Below are positions 1-35,513 of a DNA stretch of 64,000 nucleotides, one piece after another; within the stretch, counting starts at the first letter, position 1; each line of letters starts with the position of its first letter. The notes under the pieces are model-generated. The model did not search any database. It was given only the letters and a program-made list of their open reading frames with translations, and was not told where the DNA came from. The stretch spans positions 42,097,735 to 42,161,734 of the forward strand of contig CALNVZ010002974.1 of NCBI GenBank assembly GCA_940671915.1, in the 5' to 3' direction. The DNA comes from Paracentrotus lividus. Taxonomy: Eukaryota; Echinodermata; Echinoidea; Camarodonta; Echinidae. The position numbers and the translations under genes are program-made.

Positions 1-301
1 CTAGCTATAACTTGAGACCCTCTACAGGTATGTCAACACAAACTTGGTTCAATGTTGTTAGGTGAATGAACCTGTTAGGTTTTGTGTATATTTGAAGGTA
101 AAGGTGAGGTCAATATCAAAATCCTTTAGTAATCTTTTGAAAGTTTTTGGGTTTAACTATGATTAATGTCACACAACCAAGTGCAATCTTGATGTTGAAA
201 TGAACTTTGAAGGCTTTGATGACCGGTATCTATTTAAAGGTCAAAGGTCAGATGTCAATAAATTTTGGGTCAATTATCATGCAAATGAACTTGTAAGATT
301 G

Positions 302-1035
302 GGTAATCATAACTGGGGGCATTTCAACAAACTTTGATCTATCATATTTATAAAGGTAACTAAATAATGTTTTTTGTGACTTCCATGAAGGTCAAAGTCA
401 GGGGTCACCAAATGAATGTCTAATTCCTGTAAAAAAGAAAACATGAGAAACTACTTTATGTTTTGGCAATGACTGATAGTTCTTGAATGTATGTCAAACA
501 AACTTGAAGCAATTCTGTATGAATGTAAGAAAGATGAAATACAAAGTTTAAATGACAACTATGCAAAGGGCAATGGTCATTAAATGTCATTTTTAGCTTA
601 AAATCCTGTCCAAAACATGAAAGGGACTACTGATGGGAGATGAGCCAATGACCTGGCGGATGGTAAACTCTTTCAAAGTCGAAGGACAAATATGTTGACA
701 GTAAACTATTTTTTCGTATAATGAAATCCTTGTCTTCACAATTACTTCGCAAGCACTTGATTAGGAAGGTTATTGCGGTTCAGGTTGATATTGCCAACTG
801 TAATAGTATGTTTAAGAATTTAAAGTCAATAATGACGAAAGACAAATTTACTCATGATGGAGCAGATTTGTTTCATTAATGTTATCAAAAGTTCGGTTGA
901 TTATGTATAAAGAGGGACTAATGATATAATGATCTTTTTGGGCAGCTACCTATGTCAAAATAATGAAATACATACACATGTGCATGATTAGTTTTGTTCC
1001 ATGATAAAGTTAAGAAGCATCTGATAAAATGACTT
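302..1035. repeat. Direct duplication, copy 1 (mate 6970-7717)
   Basis: Begins GGTAATCATAACTGGGG and ends CTTTCAACCTAGCCTTGTT. The mate 6.7 kb downstream is nearly the same, differing mostly by one-base insertions and deletions. Confidence 0.85.
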
Positions 1036-3150
1036 TCAACCTAGCCTTGTTGAATAGCCCATGATTTGTATGGTACGTGTAACACTGCAAATATCGATAG
1101 GTAAAATATATGTAAATGAATAAAATATCATGCTAACCGCAAAAGCGGCAGTTATAGATCCAGGATTTGAAAATAGAGGGGTGCCTGACCCCACGAGTAG
1201 TGAGCCGCATTTTCTCCCCAAATTTTAACATGTAGTCAATTAGTATAAGTATATAGAGGGGCGTGTCCCTGTGCCCCTGTCTGGATCCGCCACTGAAGCA
1301 TGAGAAGTATTTGAAGGATTCAAAAAGTAATTGCCAGATTGATTTTTACCAAACATTTGTAGGAACTACATTTGCGATGATTAGTTCTGGTAACAATGTT
1401 TAAGATCATTTTGAATATAGCAGTCAGGATTTAATTGTGTTGGATCTCATTGTGGCTATTAGTTTATTTGGTAGGTCTATTCCGTGTAACTAAAAGAGAT
1501 AATTGAGTGTAACTCTTAGTACACAGTATACCAAAAATATGTTTTATGTTTATGATGTTCAGGCTTAGAATTAATTGAGATAGCATTTTCCTCATAAAAG
1601 CTTCAATTTTGTCGAGCATTTTTCACAAATGGTAAGGTTAAGTCCTCCAACATTTCTCTTCCATGACAATAAACCTTTACTGTGATGCTAATAATCTTAT
1701 TCTCTAATATACTAATTAATCATGTAATCTGTGGCCCGAAATGCCACCTTGCCCTCCTTTTTTATTTTTGTCAACAAAAATTGTGAGTGAAAGGCTCTGC
1801 TAATCATCAATACACTGACAGGGAAAGGAATGATAATTCACTTGAGGAGATGGTATGCTTTTACTCCCCTTTACAGACTTTTGGAGGGAAGTTAGCAAAT
1901 TACCCTCTACCAGCGGTATTATTTATTATTATATACGGGACCCTATTATGAAATTGCTCCAAAATATTTGAAAACTACCCCTAATTAAAAACAGTTTGGG
2001 GGAAATGCGAAGAGACCATTATTCAATGATTTTCAGAATTTCCCCTGAAATGGACCCTAAAATACATGTGCACCCCTTTTCCGAGAAATCACAGGAACGA
2101 CCGCCTGAAGGGGGGGCGCTTTCTCTTTGAGACAGGAGCTCCATACTAATGGATATTCACCTAAAACTTTTTAGTTGTTGAAATGACTGTAAGACATTGC
2201 CAGAGATAAAGATAAGAATATTTCCATGGATGTTTTATTTCTTGGCAAGATGCACTATAATGAGCCAGCTATTGTGCCTAATTTAAAGCATTTTCATTAA
2301 GATCTTCTCATGATATTGTGGTTTCCATTACTTTAAAATATTTATCTACAACGTTAACGATTGACTTTATCTTGGTCGCTACCAGATTTCTACACCATTA
2401 ATCCAAGTGTGGTTGCAATTACCTACATGAAGTTGTACTAAGTCTAAAGTTATCGCTAAAAAAGGTAACAAAAGTAATATCTTATAATTTGTGGAGGATA
2501 TTGCCCCTTTGATCCTAAACATGCTCAAGGTAAAATTTACCTATCAATATGCATAACTAAAACAAGTTTGGTTCACACTCCTCAGTGGATCTCAAGTTAG
2601 ATTATAGGTACACAACGTTCTTGTTATAAAAATTTACTTATCTCTGACCTTGACCTTCAAATATAGTTGTCACTACTGCAAAGTTCATTGTCTCTCAAAT
2701 AACAGATGCCAATGAACCTAAATTTTTCATCCATATTTACAGGATTTTTGACATCTACTGACCTCTGACCTGTAATGACTGTCACCTCGTGTGCTCCATA
2801 TGTTAATTGCCTCAGTATCAATATATTTAACTCCCCAAGTTATTAGTCAGCATTCCTCATGTAAAACAAAACAAATTCTTATCTTTTCACAGTTTCTTGA
2901 CATCTACTGACCTCTGATCTTTGACCTTATATGGTTGTCACCAAAACCATATAAATTCATGCCTAAGTATCAATAGAGGCTAAAGTTTGGGTGACAGTTC
3001 TCTATAGATATCACGAGCTGGCCGTAGGATAAAAGAAATTCTCATCATTTTCACAGGATTTTGGATATCCATTGACCTCTGACCTTTAACCTTCAAATAT
3101 TTAACTAACAAAATTAAATTAAGTTGGTTTACATACCTGTACTGGTTTTA

Positions 3151-3815
3151 AGTTATGCCTAGGATAACGGCAATTTCTTTTCATTTTCACACCGTTTTAG
3201 AACATTTATGACCCTGACCTTTGACTTCATATGGTTACTACCAAAACCTGCTCATCTTATTTGCATATTGTATACATAATTAACCACAGTTCTGTTAAGT
3301 ATGCTTTACTAATTTTCAAGTTAATAAGTGAAAACAAACATGAGATTACATTATTCGACATGATTTTAGGCCAAGGTGACCTTTATTGACCTTGACCTTT
3401 TGACCCTTTACACCACTCGAAATCTTTAGGACTTTTGATATGTTGTAGAGGAGATTTTACTGTTAAGATACATGTTTCATATTTTGTGAGGTTGAACCAT
3501 TTGACTGTAATATAGTTGTATGTTAAGTTATGCCTAGGATAACGCAATTTCTTTTCATTTTCAACACTTTTAGACATTTATTGACCTCTGACCTTTGACC
3601 TTCATATGGTTACTACCAAAACCTGCTCATCTATTTGCATATGTTATACATAATTGACCACAGTTCTGTTAAGTATGCTATCTAATTTTCAGTTATAAGT
3701 GAAAACAAACATGACATACATCATTTTTACATGATATAAGCCAAAAATGACCTTTATGACCTTGACCTTTGACCTTTCCACCACTCGAAATCCTTAGGAC
3801 TTTTGATATGTTGTA
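3151..3815. repeat. Tandem duplicated unit with TGACCTTTGACCTT motifs beside the gap
   Basis: About 295 bases starting AAGTTATGCCTAGGATAACG occur at 3151-3449 and again at 3524-3815, where the second copy runs into the N gap. An inverted copy of the last part lies at 6125-6275 (GTCTAAGGATTTCGAGTGG). Rich in GACCTTTGACCTT. Confidence 0.8.
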
Positions 3816-3840
3816 NNNNNNNNNNNNNNNNNNNNNNNNN
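3816..3840. other. Assembly gap (25 N)
   Basis: A run of 25 N, a conventional placeholder size for a gap of unknown length. The 290 bases before it repeat the sequence at 3151-3449. Confidence 0.99.
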
Positions 3841-6800
3841 AAATTGTCCGCGTTGAGCCCCCAGTGCGCTGATTGCCTCCAAAGCTACCAACTGCGTCAG
3901 AACAAGGTGTTTTGTTATGAGATCTGCGCATGAAACTGCACGTACACAGCTTAGCTGCTAAGTGTCTCAATAAAAATCTCCCCACATAGTGCATTGTGGT
4001 TCTTATGAAAATTGTTAATAAATATTCCTTTTTAATCCTTTCTTTTGAAAAGTTTTTTTCATATATTATATATGCCAATATCTATAGGGATAGATCCAGC
4101 ACTTGAGTACGATGGTGTGCTGTGTGTGTGTGTGTGTGTGTGTGGGGGGGGGGAGGGCACAGTCAATTATGCAACCATTCCACTGTGGCACCACACACAA
4201 CAACATCACCTCACCACCTAGCCTGTGTCCATGCTATTTTTTCTCAAATTTTACTACCATTATTACTGCAACCCCTTTCTCTTATACTTCGCAGCATTCC
4301 TGTCACACACTCACCCGTTAGGATCTAACAGAGTACCAAATTTTCTGGCACACACTTACGCAACACCAATCCCACGATGTCAGACCAGAATCAAACGGAG
4401 AATCGTATGATCTTCCCTCACAGTATACATCCTTGAGCTCTTCATTACCATCAGCCACAAACACCCACACCCCACACATATACAACACACACACACCACC
4501 GACGTTTAACTGTTCCAACACCAACCTATAGCCTTTTAAACAACTCAAAACACACACTTTTAGTATTGCACATTACCTTAGGGCTATGTTCTTAATCTTG
4601 AATTCTCTCTGATTAAAATATTGATCAACCATGACTCCAATGTTTAGGTCATAGTAAATGTAAAATGCAGGAAGTTCACTCCATAAGATTTATTTTTCCT
4701 CTATTGCCGATCACATGATTCTAATGTTGTTATATGGCACTCATTCAGGACCAAGCAAATTATTTATTTTCATCTTACATGACTAAAAGAACTATCAACT
4801 AGACAATCAATAAATTTTAGAGTATTATTAAGTTCGTGGGAATAGATTAACAAAGCAATAAATGATTTTCTCGTATCTTTTTCTTATGGAAATAAAGTAA
4901 AAAATTATAAACATTCCAACTTATACAGATGATATAAACTGACACATATGCCTACATTCTCCTATTTTTTTAATTTTTTTCATCTCTCATCTTTCTGATT
5001 CTCAAATATACATATCTCACAGTCTATATTTTTGACCTGCTAGCTCAAAAACATCAATAAGTCTCCAGAATTCATTTTTTGTTCAGTGTATTTCTCTGAA
5101 ACTAGAAATCATCAGCACCTTCATTGATATTCGATGCAAAAACCTGCTTCACGCTCCCCCCCCCCTTCTGCTTTTCTTTCTTTTTACAGACTTTATGTCG
5201 GTTGGTATTGAGCAGTGAGTGGTCACATCTTATCTCTTTTTCCTTTTCTTTCTCTCTAGGCACCCTTCCACGCAGTCTTTCTGTTTTTCCACACTATTGT
5301 CCCCTGATATCATTTTTCTCTGTATCTGTTGATTCAACACGTAACATCACTTGTTCTCGTGTTACGGTACCCAACAAAGACCTGTCACTGTTATCAAACC
5401 ATGCTATTCACTTGCTCTCTTTCGTGCTTCCTCCTATCATTCCTCCTCACGAGACCACCTCCCTCATCACATATGTATGTCCACCATATTATGTATAAGT
5501 GCTTATTTTCGCGAATTTTGTGAGTCAGTTATCCCGAAAATTTCCACTTCAATACAAGGCTATTTATAGTAATGAAATCATCACCAAATGCGAAAATTCG
5601 CATTTCCCACTCAGATTCAATCTTATGCAAATCAAATCGCAAAAAATAGCTTGCATCATACAGTACATGCTGTTTCTGTAAATTGCTTTCTTCACATGGT
5701 TATCTTTCATCACCCCCCCCCCCCCATCATGTCATTCATTCTTTCTACTGTATTACAAATCATTACCCCCTTTTTCTTTCCAAACTCGGTTATTTGCATC
5801 CATATTTACATCCTGAATCAGTGATGCTCACTCCATGTGTGTCCTTAAAAAAAAAAAAAAATTTATTTGCATTATCAGATAAATCTTTGAAGATATATCT
5901 ACGTTCAACACTATGATCACATGTTTAATCCAGTTTTAATACACAGTGTGTCCCATAAAAAAGTAAACCCAGTCTGAAAGCTTCATTTTAAAATTGTACA
6001 GCTTGCGAGAAATTGTGGACCTTTTTAGTAATTGTCAAAATGCATCTCGCTAGGACAAAAAGGGGTCAACCTCACACTAATGCAAAGAAATCTGAAACAT
6101 GTATCTGATCAGTAAAGTTCCTCGTACAACATATCAAAAGTCTAAGGATTTCGAGTGGGGAAAGGGGTCAAAAAGGTCACAAGGTCATTAAGGTCATTTT
6201 TGGCTAAAATCATGTAAAAATGATGTAATATGTTATGTTTATTTCAATTATAAATAGAAAATCGTAGAAATATTAGCGATTCTTATCAAAATTGGGCTTA
6301 CGGGCCTGTCAATTATTGCTCATAGGAATAACTGGCAGTTGATAGGAACCTTTAAAGGTTTCCAAAGGTCAGAGCGCAAAAATGTGCAAACTTGAGTCGC
6401 GAAAATGAGCGTAACATTTCTTTTGTCTCTAGCTAAAGAATGAGACCTCATATCAGGTAATGTACTAAACATGTGAGATTAATGACCGACTAGAGTGCAA
6501 ATAACTGTAGGTTTTAGGTGATAAATTTTGAAGTGACTTAAGGTCAGAGCGTACCTAATATGCCATACCAATCAAATCATAGTGATTTCAAATCTGTTTG
6601 TTAGGTCCTGAGGAGCTGATTAACCTACTAAGGGCGTCTTTGAGGATGACTAATACATGAAGAACACAAGTGAAATCCTTGATTTTAAGTAATAACTTTA
6701 GGTCTGATGACGCTGGTCAAATCTATTAAGTCCAAAATCATGGTGAATGATTCCTTTAATATCAGCAATTTGTGGGCTCAATTATGCATGCTATAATTGA

Positions 6801-7888
6801 AGTCGATTATAATAAGGCAATTAATCAATAGGGGAATGAATTATGATTCATAACTTATGACTAATTGCATAAACTGTGATAATGGAGAGTTTGCTGAATT
6901 TTTCAGAATCGAAGTCAACTCTCTATACTTCTAGATCATGTATCTGAGAATATAACTAGTATACTATGAGGTAATCATAACTGGGGCATTTCAAAAACTT
7001 TGATCTATCATATTTATAAAGGTAACTAAATAATGTTTTTGTGACTTCCATGAAGGTCAAGGTCAGCAGCGGGTCACAAATGAATGTCTAATTCCTGTAA
7101 AAAAGAAAACATGAGAAACTACTTTATGTTTTGGCAATGACTGATAGTTTCTGAATGTATGTCAAACAAACTTGAAGCAATTCTGTATGAATGTAAGAAG
7201 ATGAAATACAAAGTTTAAATGACAACTATGCAAAGGGCAATGGTCATTAAAATGTCATTTTTAGCTTAAAATCCTGTCCAAAACATGAAAGGACTACTGA
7301 TCGGGAGATGAGCCAATGACCTGGCGGATGGTAAACTCTTTCAAAGTCGAAAGGACACAATGTATATTGACAGTAAACTATTTTTTCAGTATAATGAAAT
7401 CCTGTCTTCACAATTACTTCGCAAGCACTTGAATTAGGAAGGTTATTGGCGTTCAGGCAATCTATTGCCAACTGTAACTAGTATGTTTCAAGAATTTAAA
7501 GTCAATTAATGACGAAAGACAAATTTACTCATGATACGAGAAGTTTGTTTCATTAATGTTATCAAAAGTTCGTTGATTATGTATAAAGAGGGACTAATGA
7601 TATAATGATCTTTCTTGGGCAGCTACCTATGTCAAAATAATGAAATACATACACATGTGCATGTACATAGTTTTGTTCCATGATAAAGTTAAGAAGCACT
7701 GATAAAATGACTTTCAACCTAGCCTTGTTAAATATGCTTATTTTATTCTAAATTTCTGATAAACTGATAAACAAGATCAAATTTAAGTAGGAACAGTTAA
7801 TTAACGGGTCGTTCCCAGGTACAAGCTGATGTCAGCTTACTAGTTGTGCTTGCTCCTCTCGTCAATTAAGCGTATTATCACAATAAAC
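3841..7888. other. Intergenic DNA upstream of PFK
   Basis: No gene recognised. Contains TG and CA microsatellites (4120-4150, 4450-4500), CT-rich DNA (5150-5500), a repeat starting CAGTGTGTCCCATAAAAAAG at 5943, and the duplicated block at 6970-7717. The PFK promoter should lie just before 7889, but I see no TATA box. Confidence 0.5.
6970..7717. repeat. Direct duplication, copy 2 (mate 302-1035)
   Basis: Same sequence as copy 1. The shared part ends at the same point, CCTAGCCTTGTT, after which the two copies diverge. Confidence 0.85.
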
Positions 7889-29818
<21,930 letters not shown>

Positions 29819-30300
29819 ATACAGAGATATGCAGTAGAGAGCTGAATCCTTTTGAGCCATCATTAAAGCATTCATCCTTCAAATGTTTTTTAGAAAAGAG
29901 TTTGATATTAACTTTTAGAAAATATCAGTTATTGCATTTTAGGGTACTTTTTTGGTGTGGTAGTTCTCTGTCACCATCTTTGTAATTTGATGTGTGGAGA
30001 CTGCAAGTTGGTTTCAGTAGCACAAAACTGGTTTATGCGCTAGCTTGTGTATTACTTCAGTTTACTACATGTATCTGAAATATTCAATTGGACTAAAAAA
30101 AGGTGTTGTCTGATATTTTGAACCTGGTTGGAACCCTTGAAAATTTTTTGTTCAAAAACTAGAAACCCTGTATCCCTTTTACAAAGACAAGCCAACAATG
30201 TTTTGTCGTTGGAAAATTGATATTTCTTTTTAGCTTGGCTTGAGGAATAGCACTTTGACGATTTTGTATGTATGCAGTATTTTATGTGTAAGAATATAGT

Positions 30301-30306
30301 AATAAA
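30301..30306 (+). terminator. Candidate polyadenylation signal for PFK (AATAAA)
   Basis: The hexamer lies about 480 bases after the stop codon in an AT-rich stretch. A second AATAAA at 34383-34388 could serve a much longer 3' UTR; the sequence alone does not decide. Confidence 0.5.
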
Positions 30307-30715
30307 GTATTAATAACCTATGGAGAACAGTGTATATTCTTTATGCAAATCATGAGGCAAATTTTTATTCAGTAAACATAGATTACATGTAGTTTTGTTT
30401 GATGGTCGGATTTAAAATGTACCAAATGTATCGGTATAGCTATCCAAGATGGTTCATTTATTGGTGTGTGAATTAATATTACAGAGTACTTGTTGAAAAC
30501 TATCCAAATCAAAGAGAGAACATGTAATGTTGCATGGATTTCATCGCTTGGAGGACTCATAACAGCTTAAGATTTGAGAACTGTTTTGATGCAAGAACGT
30601 TGCTGACACCTACATGTATTTATGTATATATGTGAGATACCACACATAAACATTGATTTAGCTTTTTAAATGTTTGATTTGCAATCAATATTATTAACCA
30701 AATTAGCATTCTACC

Positions 30716-30739
30716 TCCCCCCCCCCCCCCCCCCCCCCA
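30716..30739 (+). repeat. C homopolymer of about 23
   Basis: Uninterrupted C tract downstream of PFK; its length is prone to sequencing error. Confidence 0.9.
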
Positions 30740-31637
30740 TAAAAAAAGAAGCTAATCTTATAATATTTAGTCTGTATTAGATTTCCTGAAAATTATATCT
30801 GTAAAAACTGAAAGAAAACTCTCTATCTGATTAATGGCTTAAATGTCTACAGATTTTCTGGTCTAGTTCACCGTAAATTGATAATACACCTCTTCAACAA
30901 AGCAGAAATTGTCTATATCAAAATCAGAAATTATGATAGGTCATGAACATTGTAGCAGGTACATGTTTATATTTATTAGGTGTGCTGCATTGTATATTGT
31001 ATACATGTTTGTATTTCTTGACCCCTGTTTTACTATCATGGTTAGTCTTGGAACCTTATTGTGACTGAAATAATATATCCCAATTCATGGAAATTCAGTA
31101 TTAATATGATAAAACAATGTTATAAATAGATATACACTATGGATAAATAGTATGAATGGACAATTAGATTTTTAAGGGGAAAAATGAATGGTGAATGTTT
31201 CAATGTCTTATTTTACATGTATATGTGATAGGAAAAGACTATTAGGAAGAAAAGGATTATGATCATAGTGTTATTTATTGAGTTTATACGCATGGTTTGA
31301 TGCACAACTATATATTTTTGAGATTGTAAAATTCTGTTCCATATATGGCAGATATATAAATGGATTGTTCTATATTTGCTGGAGGAATTATTTGAATGGT
31401 TGGTTGTTTGTATGTGTATTACAAATAGATTATTTTGTATATGTTAAAACCGGTATGTCCCAATGATCCGTTTTTACTAATTTCTGTGTCTAATATGTTG
31501 TAATTTGACCAAAGTTTACAATCATTGGGGATATAATGTAGCTACCAACATCAGACATGAAGATAATTCGAAATGGTGTATTTTGTTGACTTGTGCTATT
31601 TTGTTATAAGTAAAGCATTAGATATTACAGTATGATA

Positions 31638-31965
31638 CAGTCCAGCCTTGCTTATCTGGCTGTGTTGGGACCAGCACCCATCTGTCAGTGATTTGGCTGG
31701 TTATGAGAGTAATGCATAGCTTATGTACTGGGAGACTAAATCAAGAATTTAAATGCCTTTAGGGGAAGGATTTATGAGGTGGAGGATTGTACATTATCAA
31801 AATGTCTGTCTGTGTGTTCGGAGATGAAAATAATATGATTAATGGGAGAAAGTGAGGCTTTTATGTGAAGTTAGTAAGGAATAAAAGAGGAAATCTAGCC
31901 AAAGTCCATGGCCGGTTGATAGAGTAGGCCGGCTAAATGATGGCCGCATATGAGAGGTCGGTCTG
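31638..31965. mobile_element. pogo/Tigger-like MITE
   Basis: Left end CAGTCCAGCCTTGCTTATCTGGC and right end complement CAGACCGACCTCTCATATGCGGCC are similar in the style of pogo-family termini. The left side has TA before CAG; the right side has AA, so the target duplication is decayed or mistaken. Confidence 0.55.
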
Positions 31966-33154
31966 AACATTCATATAGCATTTCGTGTATATTAATAATC
32001 GATAGATGGTAATGATGTTTAAACATACATGTGTCCTTATAGAACCTGCTCATCTCCATTTACATAATTGTTGACAACTCCAACTGTTCTTCCTCTTTTG
32101 CTTTCTGTATCTTCCTTGTGCGTGCTCAAACATGGCTTTTTATATTTATTGAAATTTTGTTATATCAAGGTAAGTGGCTAGGTCCTGAGCACCTCGTTTT
32201 TATGTGAGCGGACTGCACTTGTCTTCTAAAGCCATCTTATGATATATGTGGTAGGTGTTCATATTTTGACAATTTTGTTTTATGTAATGATTGTGCTTTG
32301 GTTTGAGCAGTTATGAATGTTTGGCATTTGGAAATTTGCAGTACAGTGAAAAAAAAAAATCAGAATCCTGGTGTGCAGAATGGTCTACCAGTATAAGAAA
32401 TGTATGAATTTATAAAGTTCTCATTGTTATACAATGTTGTCTGTGATGAATTCATCAGACTATTCAACTGCCAACCTTTGAAGTATTTTACAATGCACAA
32501 ACTTTTAGAGGTTTAATTTTTAATGTAGATAGTTACAGTAAGTCAAGGTGATAAAATTGCCTCCCTTTCTCTTCTATAAAATTCAATTCATCTTATCTTC
32601 CTGCTCTGTCTACTACTAAGTATCAAATAGTCATATAATACATGTGTTTCGTTCTGGACTTTCTTTATATATTTTAGTCTTTCTCGTACTTATAGCTTGA
32701 TCAATATACCTCATGTATATTTAGCATTAACATGAAGAGCAATATGGGTACGCTATACATACAATATGAAGCAAAAGTACCAAAGATTCATGTATGTACA
32801 GAAAAATACTATCATAAATGGTCCGTATAATTTGGCTATTAAAATGTGCACTATCTATATTAATGATTTAAAATCCAACATTGATCTACTTTGTGTAAAC
32901 TATTTTACTTCATGCTTTCCTTTTCCCACCTTCTATAAAAGAAATTATTGGATAATGTAATCACAAGTCTTATATGGTAGGACAGGAAAATTGTTATATT
33001 GCTTTGATAATGAAATTGCAAAAGCGAGCTTATGGTTTATCATAGTTTTCATGCAGCAGATTTTTATAGTGCTCACAAAAAGATATTTCTGGATATTACA
33101 TTTATCAAAAAAGCCCTCAAATTGCAAATAAAGTCTGTGTAAAAATAAATAGTA

Positions 33155-33515
33155 CAGTCGGGGGAAAAATTATTTAGGTATGAAATCTTCTCAAATGATG
33201 TATGAATGTGGTACCAACTTTAAGCCAAAAGATTCTTCTCACTGATGTACTTTGTTTTGTATAATTGCTTTTATAAAACAAAAGTTATGCTAAATTTTAT
33301 GCAGCGATGAGCGAATCGAAATTACACACATCTATTGTCTTTGTGTGCTAAATTCATGGCTGTTATGTGTGAAGCCCATAGAGACGCATGCGCAAAGTAG
33401 ATTTTTTTTCTTTATCATAGAAATCTGGTCATATCTCAATATCTACAGCAGCAAATGGGATGAAAAAAAATTGCAGAAGAAAGCCTGATTTTCCTACTTT
33501 ATGGAAATAAAAACA
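33155..33515. repeat. Dispersed repeat, copy downstream of PFK
   Basis: Matches the intron 2 repeat at 12185-12440 in several ordered blocks, including TTAGGTATGAAATCTTCT and AGAAGAAAGCCT. Somewhat longer here. Confidence 0.6.
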
Positions 33516-33623
33516 CTTTTAGAATGTGATTAATTTTCATACTTAAAAAAAAATGGTTTCCAACTGTACCATTTTATTTGACACAGACTGTAGAGGCAAA
33601 GTACATGAGCTGCATACCTTGTA

Positions 33624-33805
33624 CAGTCTACCCCTGTTATAATGAGATGATTGGGACTAAGCCAATTACATCGCAATAATAAAAAAATAAATATCCTTAT
33701 ACTCAATATTGTACACCCAACTTTGCACAACTGGAAATCAGGATATTTGTCTTGTAATAACAAACACCTTGTAGTATATGTGCTCATGACAATAGGAGTG
33801 GACTG
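33624..33805. mobile_element. Small Tc1/mariner-type MITE with TA target duplication
   Basis: 182 bp with terminal inverted repeats CAGTCTACCCCTGTTATAATG and CAGTCCACTCCTATTGTCATG (right end complemented), flanked on both sides by TA (33622-33623, 33806-33807). No coding capacity. Confidence 0.8.
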
Positions 33806-33931
33806 TAGTATGACTGGATATCTTCCTTGATTTTCAAATCTCTCTATCAGAAATTGTATATTTTAGTCCAGAATGCTTTGTTTATATTCATGTTTGATCT
33901 TAACCAGAGCCCAATATTATCACTCTTTTAA

Positions 33932-34206
33932 CCCTTTAGCACCTAGCGACTGCGTGAAAAGTGTCGGTTTACTCCCTGACAAAAAGGGTTATGCTGTGTT
34001 GGCATAAGGGTGTTTCTGTAAGAAATACTCCTGAAACATAATTTTTTGTACAGAATCAGACGGCACACATCCCATGGGTAATGCAAAACCAATATTGGTA
34101 TGTTTGATCACATATCTTTTAGATTATCATGACTATAGTGTGCATAAAACGGGCGGTTTAGTGAGCAAGCTGACGGGCGGTCTCAGGCGGTTTAGGTGCT
34201 AAAGGG
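33932..34206. mobile_element. Small piggyBac-type MITE with TTAA target duplication
   Basis: 275 bp starting CCCTTTAGCACCTA and ending in its complement TAGGTGCTAAAGGG, flanked by TTAA at 33928-33931 and 34207-34210. TTAA target and CCCT ends are the signature of piggyBac elements. No coding capacity. Confidence 0.85.
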
Positions 34207-35507
34207 TTAAACATGTTGTGATATCACATTGGAACCTAAAATCTATTTATGTCGATACATGTATATGTAGGTAAGTTGGCTTTGTGAACTTTGTAAAATG
34301 TGAACTTATGTTGTGATTTGTTGATTCTTGTGCCAAAAGTGATGTTGATTCTGTTCAATATTCTCTAATTTCAACTTATATCAATAAAGGTTCAATGTGT
34401 GAACATTCTGGTGAATCCTGAACATTGAAAGAGCAGTGTATGTTTGATTTAAAATACAGCAGTTTTGTTTGTTTGTTTTTTTTTACAGGGTGCTTTAATA
34501 AAAAGGTAACCCAAATTTAACACATCAATTGTGATCAATCTTTTGTTTGACCAAATGAAGTTGCGTGTCAGGGTCAATATGAACATGTATTTTTTTTCTT
34601 TCTCTTTTTACTGAGGTCATTTCATTTTTTGTCTTAAAATTGGCTTGGACAATAGGCAAATCATCTTATACAATTTTTTCAAGACAGTGGTGTTTGGCAG
34701 TGCTTCAATTGGCAACCTAATGAAGGTGTCATTGAAAGGCTTGAGATCTATTTTATAACTAAAGATGGGTCTACTACTGTTTTATTGAAATGCAAATTAT
34801 GTGAAGTCTGCAAGCACAGACCCTAATTTGACACTTGGAAAATCATGTGCCTGAGGAGGAAACTAGACTCCAGAGTAGCCAAAGAACACAAGTGAATCTA
34901 GACTCCTACATTCAGACTCTTTACAAAGACCATGGGTTTGTGCCTGCAAACTTCTGTAATGTGTCAACTTGGCATCTTTGGAGTTATGGAGATATCTGTG
35001 TGGTATGTGCTCTGTGAAAATAATGTTTGTTCAAACTTTCTGGACAATCAGAATTCAGTGAGTTTTTCAAAGGAATTCTAATCATCAATACCTTTATTTA
35101 TAAACGAGCATATTGATAAGTGATTCCATTAATAATTTTGTTGACTGTATAGTACAAAAACATTAATGCTTTGAAATAACCTTTTGTCTCAGATTTTGTG
35201 AACTTGTTCACTTTTCTATAACCACTATGACAGATGTCTCCATACCTTCAGAATATCATTCTGAGATGGCTTTATAGTCTAAATTGTGTGCATGCAGATT
35301 ACCTGCTATTTGGATCCATATTTAATAAGCTATGGACAACTATGCAAATGACTGGTGATCAGTTCTTGTGCTTAATGATTAATGTGATATGACCCAAGAA
35401 CATGTTCCAGTGGTTTGTGAAGTCATCCATAACTTGAGAACGACTTGGAGAAACGAGAGGATATTAAATATTCAGTAACAAAAGAATTTGCGTTTTCTAC
35501 TGAACCA

Positions 35508-35513
35508 TTTATT
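35508..35513 (-). terminator. Candidate polyadenylation signal for SF3B6
   Basis: AATAAA on the minus strand, about 345 bases after the SF3B6 stop. Confidence 0.5.

Larger units (their letters stand above)
30307..35480. other. Convergent intergenic region between PFK and SF3B6
   Basis: AT-rich with no gene recognised. Holds three small DNA transposons and one dispersed repeat listed separately. Part may be PFK 3' UTR if the AATAAA at 34383 is used. Confidence 0.6.

Noticed and set aside
7844-7888. Upstream in-frame start for PFK
   Set aside because: The extra 15 residues are hydrophobic and lack any PFK or family resemblance; the ATG at 7889 fits a normal cytosolic protein better.
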